A stretch of DNA of 64,000 nucleotides from Bretschneidera sinensis (taxonomy: Eukaryota > Streptophyta > Magnoliopsida > Brassicales > Akaniaceae): contig CM043698.1 of assembly GCA_023935145.1 (NCBI GenBank), forward strand, positions 149,421,625-149,485,624. The letters run 5' to 3'. Shown here in pieces: positions 32,637 through 43,245 of this stretch; the stretch's first letter is position 1, and each line of letters starts with the position of its first letter. Both the position numbers and the translations under genes were made by a program. A model generated the notes under the pieces. The model ran no database searches and was not told where the DNA came from. It worked only from the letters and a program-made list of their open reading frames with translations.

Positions 32637-34227
32637 TGACGCCGGACAGAATAGCGATTATTCTGCAGACTAGTCGGACAGATAGTTCACAGGGAATAAC
32701 ACAAGAAAAACCCTAAAACAATACAGAGAAACTACTCTGATGCTTTATTTTAATTTATTCCAAAAATACAATAATGATGATTACGAAACCCTAAGACCTT
32801 ATTTATAAGGTCGCAGCTAAAATAAGAAAATTAAATTAAGGCTGAATTTAAATTAAATAAAATAAAAAGTTTCCTAAAAACTAAAAACTGCCAATTTGAA
32901 GGTCTAAACGTCATGCTCAGTATAAAATACTAAATTTTGCCCGGAAGCCCGTTTCCAATCAGACTAGGGTCTTTGGGGCCCAATCCGAGCCCGTGGCCCG
33001 CTAAACGATGTAAACCGGCCTAGGTAGCCCACTTACCATCTGACAACTCAGTATCATCTGACTCGGATCCTCCTGCATCAGTCACCCTGGGTTGGAAAGA
33101 ACTCGTCCTCGAGTTCACAATAGCCACATCGGAATCCTCAAAACAAGGACTCAAGTGTTTCACATTAAAGACATCAGGCGGCAACCCAGGAGGAAGATCC
33201 TCTGGTATCAGGTCAGAAAACTCTGCTAATAGCGGCGAATCCACTATGAAACCGAGATCTCCATAATGATCCTCTCGACCACGGCGTTCCCCGAATCGAG
33301 CAGGATTGTAATACGGGTTTTTTAAACTGGAATCAGAATCGTGATCTTTCATCTCACGATCACCGAAACTCTGCGCCGTTAGACGCTGGGTTAACTTTGC
33401 AACCTGCTTTTGTAAATTTTCAATCATCACATATTGAACGTTACGATCACGGCGTGGGGCTTCCTCGTTCAGAACCTGCCCGCGACGACCACGACCACGA
33501 CCACGATCACCATCCATGGAAACTGATGAAATCTTTTCAAAACTGGAATCGGAATCGTGATCTTTCATCTCATGATCACCGAAATTCTGCGCCGTTAGAC
33601 GCTGGGTTAACTTTGCAACCTGCCTCTGTAAATCCTCAATCATCATATCCTGAACATTATGATCATGGCGTGGGGCTTCCTCGTTCGGAACTTGACCGCG
33701 ACGACCACGACCACGATCACGATCACCAGCCATGGAAACTAATGAAATCTCACCCCAGGAAGATGCTGAAGCTCTGATACCAACTGACGCCGGGCAGAAT
33801 AGCGATTATTCTGCAGCCTAGTCGAATAGATAGTTCACAGGGAGTAACACAAGAAAAACCCTAAAACAATACAGAGAAACTACTCTGATGCTTTATTTTA
33901 ATTTATTCCAAAAATACAATAATGATGATTACGAAACCCTAAGACCTTATTTATAAGGTCAAAGCTAAAATAGAAAAATTAAATTAAGGCCGAACTTAAA
34001 TTAAATAAATAAAAAGTTTCCTAAAAACTGAAAACTGCCAATTTGAAGGTTTACACGTCATGCTCAGTATAAAATACTAAATTTTGCCCGGAAGCCCGTT
34101 TCCAATCAGACTAGGGTCTTTGGGGCCCAATCCAAGCCCATGACCCGCTAAACGATGTAAACCGGCCTAGGTAGCCCACTTGCCATCTGACAACTCAGTA
34201 TCATCTGACTCGAATCCTCTTGCATCA
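32637..34227 (-). mobile_element. Internally deleted Ty3/gypsy element, 1.6 kb
   Basis: Two ~443-bp LTRs (32637-33080 and 33785-34227; TGACGCCGG...TTGCATCA or CTGCATCA on the plus strand) bracket a 704-bp interior. Target duplication aaatc is exact (32632-32636 and 34228-34232). The primer site, tggtatcagagc on the minus strand (33771-33782), lies 2 bases from the right LTR, so the element runs on the minus strand. The interior has one fused gag/pol frame. Empty sites exist in units 1 (about 1043) and 3 (about 49611), both reading tttgtaaatcc. Confidence 0.92.
33020..33733 (-). CDS. Gag-Pol deletion-fusion protein of the mini gypsy element (237 aa)
   Basis: The N terminus is Arg/Gly-rich (MAGDRDRGRGRRGQVPNEEA) with a short coiled coil (DLQRQVAKLTQRL). 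It is then repeated in tandem (second copy from MDGDRGRGRGRRGQVL, about residue 73), so the gag leader is duplicated. It runs through NPYYNPARFGERRG to EFSDLIPEDLPPGLPP, the segment just before reverse transcriptase in gypsy pol. It then jumps to DVFNVKHLSP, typical of the pol C terminus, and ends DGKWAT inside the 3' LTR. No protease, RT, RNase H or integrase remains. Confidence 0.75.
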   Translation of the reverse strand: MAGDRDRGRGRRGQVPNEEAPRHDHNVQDMMIEDLQRQVAKLTQRLTAQNFGDHEMKDHDSDSSFEKISSVSMDGDRGRGRGRRGQVLNEEAPRRDRNVQYVMIENLQKQVAKLTQRLTAQSFGDREMKDHDSDSSLKNPYYNPARFGERRGREDHYGDLGFIVDSPLLAEFSDLIPEDLPPGLPPDVFNVKHLSPCFEDSDVAIVNSRTSSFQPRVTDAGGSESDDTELSDGKWAT

Positions 34228-35035
34228 AAATCCCACTAATTTATAAAGTATTTTGGACTTTCAAGTGTGCTCTCTACCTTCTCTGGTTCTCTCTTTATAT
34301 AAGGGAGATTTTCTTAATACTACTAAGAAGAGAACAATAACATAGAAAACTACTACTACTACTAAAACATCCAATAAGAAACTACTCCTACTACTAGAAC
34401 AAGCAACTATAAAATAGAAAATTAAGCTAATGAGGCATTGGCTCAATGGTTAATGTTGAGGCCCTGGTCCCATTCGAGTGGTGTGTACGCGTGTTTTGCC
34501 AATAATAAAAAAAGAAAATTAAACTTTTCTTAAACTAATTAAAATTTTTTCTTGTGGGATTTGAGCCAAAATTCTAACAATATTGAATTGAGGCAATGTT
34601 GAGGTTGTGCCTGATGACCTTATATTATTGTTGGTTTTCTCTAATCTACTGACTGAGGTCATTAGTTTCTCTTTTTATTTCAATCTGGGAGTGGATAATG
34701 TGCATCTGCTCTCATTCTCTCAAGGCAAACTGTTGCCTTTCAAAGAACAAAATTAGTGTTAATGATAACTATTTTATTTATACACATGAATTTTGTATAT
34801 GTTTGTGCATCGAGTATGGATAAATGACATTATATTTGCTTCTTTTTTCTTTTTTTTTTATTGCAGTCTTAGTTTGTACTGGAAATCAGAATACTTGACA
34901 AGTTGAATGGGGTACCATGATTCTTGCTGAAATTATGATGCTGACATCTTGAATTACTTGGACTGGTGTAGCTTCAAGAGACTATCTTTTGGGTAGTGAT
35001 TTTGAGGAGCTGGACATGAGTATGCTGGTGGGGAC

Positions 35036-35322
35036 ATGCTTGAGCCTAGGGAATCTGATATACCTGCTCTGTTTCTGGTCTTGTTTGTACTTCCTTTGGT
35101 TGCTTACATTTTACTTGGGAAATGGAGTGAAGCTGCAAAGAAAGGAGAGAGGATAAGTTTGCTCGCTCAACTGGCTGCTGAGGAAGCTCTTAGAGAAGAG
35201 GCAATGGCTGCTGCAAGTGTTATTCCTCTTGTGTCTCCTTCAAAGAATGGACTTCATGTATGTGCTAGGTGCTTCGGTCCAGCTACAACCCGCTGCTCCG
35301 GATTCAAGTCCATCAGATATTG
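35036..35322 (+). pseudogene. UBP15-like first coding exon, unit 2
   Basis: The second copy of the UBP15-family N-terminal exon (membrane segment, helix, half MYND finger). Here the last zinc-ligand Cys has become Phe (CSGFKS), which would disrupt the finger. The donor is intact (35322/35323). The downstream intron is cut: at about 35600 it runs directly into a JRL exon. Confidence 0.8.
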
Positions 35323-35599
35323 GTATATTCTATTTCTTTTCAGTTCCAAGAGCCTGTTTTCCTTTTTATTATGCGCATGTTTTGTGGTATACTTGTTTTT
35401 GTCCAACAAGGCATGGTTTGGAAAATACAAGCTTCTAGTATTTTAAACAAACGGCAGAGTTATGAGAAACTTTTCAATAAGAAAGTAGTTCGAAACAAAA
35501 AATTTCATGTACTAAAATTTTCTATGGATGGAAATACAATACTAAAAACTCTCAAACTATTGATAGTCAGAATTGCTAGTCCCATTTTTCAAGTTCTTA

Positions 35600-36188
35600 T
35601 GGAACTGTTATAGATTCAATTCAAATTGAATATGAAAAGAATGAAGAATCTATTTGATCATCAAAACATGGCGGAATCGGAGGACACAAACGTCATGAGG
35701 TTTTTTTAATGTTATTTCTGTTTTTTATTAAAAAAATTAAGGATAAGTGATTAAATAAATGTGACTATAATAGTTGGTATAGCCATAATATTCATATTCT
35801 TTTCTTTCCTTTCTCTCTTCCTTCCTCTATTGTTTTACTACTAAGCATTTTTTTGAAAGGTTTTAATTGTAGTCTTTTACCTTCGAATATCTAGGTTAGT
35901 TAAATAAATTCTCATAAACTAATTTTTATTTTATGATATGAATCTATTAATTTTTATAGGTCAAACTTGACTATCCGAATGAGTACATCATTTCAATCTC
36001 TGGACATCACAAACTCTACAACACAGGAAATTATGTTGTTCACTCTCTTAAAATGGAAACCAACAAAAAAACATATGGACCTTTTGGAACTGAAGAAGGA
36101 AACTCTTTCTCAATTCCATTATCTGGCAGCAAAATCGTTGGGTTTTATGGAAGATCTGGTATCTATATCGATTCCATAGGAGCATATG
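35600..36188 (+). pseudogene. JRL gene fragment, unit 2 (two partial exons)
   Basis: The first piece encodes [18 protein letters not shown], a TGA in place of Trp, then SSKHGGIGGHKRHE and a donor (35699/35700). The next exon starts at 35960 after [32 protein letters not shown] and GRSGIYIDSIGAYV. It then breaks off into MITE sequence near 36190. The upstream part is lost to a deletion that joins UBP15 intron sequence to mid-exon. Three JRL exon types of unit 1 are missing. Confidence 0.8.
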
Positions 36189-36193
36189 TTGCG

Positions 36194-36432
36194 CCAATCT
36201 CTATTTATTTAATATTTTTATTTATTAAAATTATAGTTCGAGCTCGAGCTTGAATGGGCAATTCAAAGCTCAGGCTTGATTGTTATCGAGCTCCAGTTGA
36301 ACCGAGCTCGAGCCGAATCGAGCTTAAACCTTTATAAAATTTATCGAGCTCGAGCCTATTCATTTAAACTCGAGTCGAGCTCAAATACCTTAGTATTCGG
36401 GCTCGATTCGGCTAAAATCCACCTCTAGTTTT
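36194..36432. mobile_element. Truncated MITE-like element, unit 2
   Basis: It matches the right ~60% of 15363-15771. The left end is lost at the junction with the JRL exon (ctatttattt, shared by both parents), so it marks a deletion breakpoint. Confidence 0.7.
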
Positions 36433-36528
36433 CTTCCTTACTGATCATAGCTTTAGTTTTTTACCTTCAAATAGCTTGGTTGGCATAAACTTATTATTAC
36501 CATTATTTGAATATGTTAATTATTGTAG

Positions 36529-36770
36529 GTCAAACTTGATTATCCCGAAGAGTTTATCATTTTAATTTCTAGACACCACAATGCTACAGTGCAGGAGCTT
36601 TTGTTGGTTACATTGTTTCTTCTCTTAAAATTGAAAGCAACAAAAAGACATGGACCATTTGGAAAAGAAGAAGGAAACCCTTTCTCAATTTCAAAATCTG
36701 GTGACAGGATTGTTGGGCTTCATGGAAAATGTGGCATCTTTATCGATGCAATACTTATGTTGGGCCTTAA
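36529..36770 (+). pseudogene. JRL terminal exon fragment, unit 2
   Basis: Counterpart of 15875-16122. It reads VKLDYPEEFIILIS, then SSLKIESNKK in the original frame, then shifts by a 2-base loss (aagacatgg) and a 4-base loss near the stop (gcaatacttatg). The JRL 3' UTR block follows to about 37080. Confidence 0.75.
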
Positions 36771-37080
36771 GCACCTTGATTTTTCTTTTAGCCGAAAGAC
36801 AGGCCGCATGCAAGACCATGAGTTGCATTGCAAGACAAGTGGTGTCTTGTAATATATAGCAGTTGAGTAAGTACCTGTTGGAAGCTACTTGTCATATGTT
36901 GTTCTATAAGTGGAGAATCCTTAGGTTGCCACGTGTTGCAGCAGCAGTTGCAAGTAGTTTTTATGTTCGTGTGTGAAATTTAATATGTCTTGTTCTACTG
37001 TGTCGTGTGTTTGAGTTTAAATTATTACTGCAGTTAAATAAAAAGAACGAGCAGTTATTCCGTTCCATAAATATTGTGTA

Positions 37081-37120
37081 AGATCTCTTGGTTTTCTAAC
37101 TATTGGCAAAATTTCATTTA

Positions 37121-37163
<43 letters not shown>

Positions 37164-38332
37164 TTTAAACCAAAATCTCTAAATATTGTAAGATGCAAAA
37201 TTTCAAGATAAGTCATTTTTTTTAATTTAGTTTTGATTTTTATATATTATTTTACTAATCATTCACGTGCAAACTGTGTTAAAAAAGATTGTCTAAAAAA
37301 ATTAGATTGGAATGAGTATCAAATTTCCTAACTTATCTTTCATATATCCTAATTTAGATTTCATTTTTCATAACAAAGAAATATTACCAAATTTCATAAG
37401 TTATCATTAATATTTTGTTACTTAAATATCATTTCTCGTAACTAAAAAATTCTATCAAATTTCATAACTTAGCTTTCATATTTTTTAACCTCAAGCTTAA
37501 TTTTTATAACCCAGATATTTTTTGTAACTTATATAAAATATTTCATAACAAAATAATATTATAAGATTTTGTAACTTAACCTTCGTATTTCTTAACCTAT
37601 GCCTTTATTTTTGTAACCCAAATATTTTTCGTAACGTTGAAGTATTTCATAATTTTAGATATCATTTTTCATAAACAAAAAAATGACATTAAATTTCATA
37701 ACTTAACCTTCAAACTCTATAACTTTTTTTTGAGAGATCAAATTCTATAACTTAAACTTCATTTCTCTCATCACAGAATTATCATTCGAAATGCTGATTT
37801 CATATTTTGTAACTTAGACATAATTTTTTATAACAAAAAGTTGATATATATTAAATCCCATAAGTTATAATTTTTTTAAAAAAATAAAATGAACTCATTA
37901 TTTGAAATGACATGAATATTTTTTCTGTTCAAATCACTTGTCAATTGACAAATTGATATATAACTGATTATCAATTGGCAATCGAGTCCTTGACAAATTC
38001 ACATGTAATCGATTGTTAAATTTGTATTGGATGGGAAGATAAACATTTTCAAGGTAATTTGAATTCTAGAGAATTAGGAAAATCTCTTCTAGATTGGAAT
38101 CGAGAAAGCTTGACTCAAACCTCTTAACCCGAAATCTTTTCGTATTTAGATTTATCAATGGTTCTTTATGTTTCTACCTCGCTTACGGCCGAATATACAA
38201 TCATGATTACGTAAAGTATATATGTTTCCACAACTCAAGAACCATTTTGACTTTCTAAAAGAAGAAGATGAGGTTTCTCTCTATAGAAGGAGTTTTTTCG
38301 ACAACTTTTTATTACAAGAACACACACACATA
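37081..38332. repeat. AT microsatellite and degenerate AT-rich repeats, unit 2
   Basis: (AT)n lies at 37125-37158. Degenerate ttcataactta...gtaac iterations run about 37310-37880. Then come the spacer with cttgtcaattgacaa inverted blocks and a short CA tract interrupted at 38333 by a copia LTR. No gene. Confidence 0.65.
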
Positions 38333-39830
38333 TGATAGAGAGACATATTAGCATATTCTCATCCTTGTTTTAAGGCTTACTTTAGGTCATGTTTCCATCT
38401 TTGTTTTAAGGATGACATTTTTCCTTTAACAACCTATATATACCCTTAATTGTATAGAAGAAATCAAGTGAGCATTTGCACAACTCTTTACTCTCTTCAA
38501 TTCTCACATGGTATCAGAGCTCTCAAGCCACCAAGCTTAAAAACCGATCCTCATATATCCATTATATCTCCCTCTTTTTCTTTTCCCCTTCTCTGCAATG
38601 TCTTCTCCAATCAACTCATCTGATTCATCAAACTCCTCAATCTCCGAAACACCGGTTGTTGTATCAACTAGTACCAACCCTTCTGCACAAACCAACAATC
38701 TAATCTCTATCAATACTGCATCCCAAATCCCATTCAAGCTATTCGAAGGTGGTAACTATGCCTCTTGGAGATCTCAATTCTCTAATTTACTGTTTGGTTA
38801 TGATTTGCTAGGATATGTCGATGGCACACATCCCTGTCCTGCATCCACCATCAACATAGCTGGAGGAACTGAGTCTGTTTCGAACCTAGATCACAAGAAG
38901 TGGCTGCGTCAGGATCGTTTAGTACTGCAAGCTATTCAGGCCTCCCTTATAGGTACCATTGCACCACTTATCTCCACCTGCAAATGCTCAACTGAAGCGT
39001 GGAATAAGCTGGAAACAACTTTTGCCAATCGTTCGAATACTAGGATGCTCACCCTTCTTTCCACACTCATGAGGGTCTCTCAAGAAGGCACCACCATAGC
39101 CGAATACATGCAACACATCAAAACAATTGTTGATGACCTTGCCTTAATTGGGCACCCTCTGAGTGACACTGAGATTGTCGTTCACACCCTCCATGGCCTC
39201 AGTAATGACTATAAAGAACTGAATGCAGCCATACGTACAAGAGAAACAGCTATGACATTCGAAGAGCTTCACTATAAGCTTCTAAATCACGAGATTTTTC
39301 TAAAACGAGAAGAAGGGAAAAAAGTGACAACACCAATCACTACCCAGTACAACCATCATCGCTCCAACAACAATAAAAATAGGTCAGGTTTTGGATGTCA
39401 TCAAAACAATAGAATGGGAAACAACAACTATGGCAACATGTCATTCTCCGGCAATCCACAGACCAACTCTGGAAATCAAGGTTTTCATAACTCCTCCTAC
39501 TCCCCCTTCAAAAACAATTTTTCCTATAACACAGGGGAAAATTTTGCTCCAGCAAGGAATTCACAACCTCAACCATGGCGACCAAACAACAACCATGGAC
39601 ATAACCTAAGCCAATATGCCAACTCTGTGACAAAATTGGGCACACAGCAAAGGTTTGTCGGTCTCGAGCAAGGCCAAACCACAATCTCAGCTGGTCTCAA
39701 GCAAATCACTCGACAACAGATCAACAATCCAACCACAACAATTGGCTAATTGACTCTGGTGCATCACACCACATTACCTCTGACTTGCAAAACCTCTCTG
39801 TTCAATCAGATTACCTCTGATTTTCCACTT
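38333..39830 (+). mobile_element. Ty1/copia 5' part: short LTR, PBS, gag, start of protease
   Basis: A 176-bp LTR-like block (TGATAGAG...TTCTCACA, with ctatatataccc as TATA) is followed immediately by tggtatcagagc (38509-38520), the initiator-Met primer site. Gag follows, then protease LIDSGASHHIT at about 39755. Sequence after about 39830 is no longer copia. It inserted into, or recombined with, the CA tract; the 3' end is missing. Confidence 0.8.
38598..39749 (+). CDS. Copia gag, frameshifted near the zinc knuckle (383 aa)
   Basis: Copia-type gag (UBN2 family): IPFKLFEGGNYASWRSQFSN, WLRQDRLVLQAIQASL, AWNKLETTFANRSNTRM, YMQHIKTIVDDLALIG and FEELHYKLLNHEIFLKRE in standard order, then an Asn-rich linker. 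The CCHC knuckle (CQLCDKIGHTAKVC, about 39617-39658) is read in another frame, so a small indel just before it ends the gag frame early at 39749. The capsid part is intact; the element is not. Confidence 0.8.
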   Translation: MSSPINSSDSSNSSISETPVVVSTSTNPSAQTNNLISINTASQIPFKLFEGGNYASWRSQFSNLLFGYDLLGYVDGTHPCPASTINIAGGTESVSNLDHKKWLRQDRLVLQAIQASLIGTIAPLISTCKCSTEAWNKLETTFANRSNTRMLTLLSTLMRVSQEGTTIAEYMQHIKTIVDDLALIGHPLSDTEIVVHTLHGLSNDYKELNAAIRTRETAMTFEELHYKLLNHEIFLKREEGKKVTTPITTQYNHHRSNNNKNRSGFGCHQNNRMGNNNYGNMSFSGNPQTNSGNQGFHNSSYSPFKNNFSYNTGENFAPARNSQPQPWRPNNNHGHNLSQYANSVTKLGTQQRFVGLEQGQTTISAGLKQITRQQINNPTTTIG

Positions 39831-40228
39831 CGGGATGCTCTTGAGAAGATGAAGCCATTCTTGTTGGCATATTAAGGAATTCAATGTCATGAAGAATGGG
39901 AGGTACACCCTATTTTAATTGGATTATGATTAATTTGTTTTATTTTTTATATGGTCGAACTCATCTCTATTTTTTAAAATAATTTGTGAGACGAGCTTCC
40001 CATACAAATAGTATTCTATCATTGGGTGATGAGCTTCCGAAAAGATACTGTTAGTCTTTTTAATGCTAAAGATAACTTTTGATTCAGTTTGAGCGTCAAT
40101 ATAATGCTCATGAAGCATATTATTCTACAGTTTAGTCATTTTGTCTAACACTGTTGAAGCTTAGCTTGCTCGATTGACTGTAATGACTAGAAACTAGCTT
40201 AGTTGATTTAGGATTTACCGGTAGATTC
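39831..40228. other. Unassigned spacer, unit 2
   Basis: No recognisable gene. It lies between the copia 3' break and the next JRL fragment. Confidence 0.5.
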
Positions 40229-40918
40229 ATATGTATCTTTTGGGCCTTTTGGAGGGCGAGGTTGAAACCGGTGGGATGATGGGACTTACACTACTGTAAG
40301 GCAACTACGTGTAATTTGTGGAACTGTCATAGACTCAATCCAAATTGAGTATGACAAGAAGGTAGAATCTGTGTGGTCAACAAAGCATGGTGGACTGGGT
40401 GGACACAAACTTCATGAGGTTTTTTTTCTTCTATTTCTATATTTTTTCAAAGAAATTAAGAGTAAGTGGTTTAATAATTGTGATTATTATAGTTTTACTA
40501 TAACAATCATATTCTTTTTTTCCCTCTCTCTCCTTTCCCTCCTCTCACTTTTATTCGTTACTAATCATAATATTAGTCTCTTACCTTCTAATAGTTATGT
40601 TGGTTAAATAAATTGACTCAAAAACTAATTCTTACTATATTATTTGATTCTACTCATTTTTGTAGGTTAAACTTGACTATCCAAACGAGTTTATCATTTC
40701 AATCTCTGGACACCAAAAACTTCACCAGTCAAGAAATTACGTTGTTTACTCTCTTAAAATTGAAACGAACAAAAAAATATATGGTCCATTTGGAACAAAA
40801 AAAAAATCATTTTTTTTAAAATTCCAACATCTGGTGGCAAGATCGTTGGCTTTCATGGAATATCATATATCTATGTAGATGCAATAGGAGCTTATGTTGG
40901 GCCCTACGCACCTTGATT
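40229..40918 (+). pseudogene. JRL gene fragment, second in unit 2
   Basis: Exon piece 40229-40418: [11 protein letters not shown], a TGA, then [19 protein letters not shown] and [11 protein letters not shown] with a donor. The next exon starts at 40666: [18 protein letters not shown], then [20 protein letters not shown]. An A-rich indel shifts the frame there, and the usual stop has become TAC. The JRL 3' UTR block follows (40919-41180). It is one full domain of a lost gene. Confidence 0.8.
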
Positions 40919-41180
40919 TTTCTTTTAGCCGAAAGACAGGCCGCATGCAAGACCATGAGTTGTGTTGCAAGACATGTGGTGTCTTGTAATAAATAGCAGT
41001 TGAGTATCTGTTGGAAGCTACTTGTCATATGTTGTTCTATGAGTGGAGAATCCTTAGGTTGCCACGTGTTGCAGCAGCATTTGCAAGTAGTTTTCAGTAG
41101 TTTTTATGTTCGTGTGTGAAATTTAATGTCTTGTTCTACTGTGTTGTGTGTTTGAGTTTAAATTATTATTGCAGTTAAAT

Positions 41181-42036
41181 AAAAAATTCTATCATTAATA
41201 TTTTGTTACTTAAATATCATTTCTTGTAACTAAATTTTTTTTATCAAATTTCATAACATAGTTTTCATATTTTTTAATCTCTACTTTAATTTTTGTAACC
41301 TAGATAGTTTTTGAAACTTATATAAAATATTTCATAACAAAATAATATTATAAGATTTTGTAACTTAACCTTTGTATTTCTTAACATATGCCTTTATTTT
41401 TGTAACCCGAATATTTTTGGTAACATTGAAGTATTTCATAATTTTAGATATCATTTTCCGTAAACAAAAAAAAATGACATTAAATTTCATAACTTTACCT
41501 TCAAACTCTATAACTTTTTTTTTAGAGATCAAATTCTATAACTTAAACTTTATTTCTCTCGTAACAGAATTATCATTCGAAATACTGATTTCATATTTTG
41601 TAACTTAGACATCATTTTTTATGACAAAAAGTTGATATATATTAAATCCCGTAAGTTATAATTTTTTTAAAAAATAAAATGAACTCTCATTATTTGAAAT
41701 TACATGAATATTTTTTCTGTTCAAATCACTTGTCAATTGACAAATTGATATATAACCGATTATCAATTGGAAATCGATTCCTTGATAAATTCATATGTAA
41801 TCGATTGTTAAATTTGTATTGGATGGGAAGATAAACATTTTCAAGGTAATTTGGATTCTAGAGAATTAGGAAAATCTCTTCTAGATTGGAATAGAGAAAG
41901 CTTGACTCAAAACTCTTAACCCGAAATCTTTTCGTATTTAAATTTATCTCCGGTTCTTTATGCTTCTACCTCGCTTACGGCTGAATATACAATCACGATA
42001 ACATAAAGTACATATGTTTCCACAACTCAAGAACCG
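41181..42036. repeat. Degenerate AT-rich repeats, unit 2b
   Basis: The same ttcataactta/gtaac family as at 13240, at about 41190-41690, then the usual spacer up to the inverted repeat. No gene. Confidence 0.65.
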
Positions 42037-42111
42037 TTTTGACAGTCTAAAAGAAGAAGATGAGGTTTCTCTCTATAGAATGAGTTTTTTCGACAACCTT
42101 TTATTACAAGA

Positions 42112-42202
<91 letters not shown>

Positions 42203-42276
42203 CTTGTAATAAAAGGTTGTCGAAAAAACTCATTCTATAGAGAGAAACCTCATCTTCTTCTTTTAGACTGTCAAAA
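42037..42276. repeat. Perfect 75-bp-arm inverted repeat around (CA)n(TA)n(TG)n
   Basis: The left arm 42037-42111 and right arm 42202-42276 are exact reverse complements. Between them the tract goes CA, TA, TG, so the centre is also self-complementary. Units 1 and 3 have only the left-arm sequence and a CA tract at this place. Open frames on both strands here are by-products of the repeat. Confidence 0.95.
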
Positions 42277-43245
42277 TATATTGCCTGAAAAGTCGAGTAA
42301 TACATGGTAGTTATGAGCATATGATAGTGAAACTAAAAGTTGCATGATTTCCTTCATGCCTCTTTGTTCAAAGGTAAATAGTCAGGTTGGGTCGCCCATC
42401 ATTGGTGTTCAGCCCGACCCTAAGATTTCCTATGCGATTTTATTCAAATCTGCATCTATAAAAGGCAAAATCTCCACAGTTACAGTTGATCCTCTACCAT
42501 CTACACACAAATTCCTAAAACCCTTCCATTTTTACATAAAATATAATGAAAATCAAATATTAAGTTAGTGATTCGTACAACACAATAAATTGGCTAAAAG
42601 AAATTGATCACCCATAACGAAATGGCTTATTTCGGAATAGGTTAGAAGATAGCTAGAGTATCTATTTGAAGCCACATGTAATAATAATGTTGTTCTACAA
42701 GTGGAAAATCCAGAGTTAGAGCAGCAGTTGCAAGTAGTTTAAGTGTATATGTTTGTGTTTAAATATAATGTCTTGTTTTAATCAGTTATGTGTTTGAGTT
42801 TAAATTATTATTTAATTGAATTGGTCGAAATCACCAAGTTGGGGTAAAATATATGTGAAAATAATTTTTCATATACAAATTCAGTTTTTTATAAACCATT
42901 TTTTACCTTTTATAAAATAAACAAAACCATATCATAAAATAATTTGATTGGTAAATAAGTCATATACCCATATCTATCATATAGATTCAAGTAAGAAAGA
43001 TAAGAGACGCATCAATTACCATACTATCATTCTTCCCATTGAAAATAACATTATTAGACAATATCTCAAGAAATTTTTTTTTTAAAAAAAATGAAAATTT
43101 GCATCAACTTCCAAGTATTTTTACGAAGAAAAAATCAACCATCGAAAACCATATGCCTAAGCCCCTCCAGGCATTGGTCCATTAGGACTAAATTAAGGCA
43201 TGCTCATGTACAAGAGGATGACCATCATTGGTAGCCCTCTTTTGC
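42277..43245. other. Spacer with decayed JRL 3' UTR, unit 2
   Basis: About 42640-42830 resembles the JRL 3' UTR remnant at 16660-16850. The rest is AT-rich and non-coding, collinear with 16.6-17.3 kb. Confidence 0.5.

Larger units (their letters stand above)
31997..34579. mobile_element. Solo LTR, unit 2, expanded by nested insertions
   Basis: The same insertion as 408-1391, with the same atatt flanks (31992-31996 and 34580-34584). Here it carries the LINE and, additionally, a 1.6-kb gypsy derivative at 32637-34227. The SINE-like piece is at about 34427-34500. Confidence 0.7.

Noticed and set aside
33397..33777. Plus-strand frame rich in Asp/His
   Set aside because: Antisense shadow of the Arg/Gly-rich gag leader on the minus strand.
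42014..42320. Two ~98-residue frames on opposite strands with shared peptides
   Set aside because: By-product of the perfect inverted repeat; both read the same sequence.
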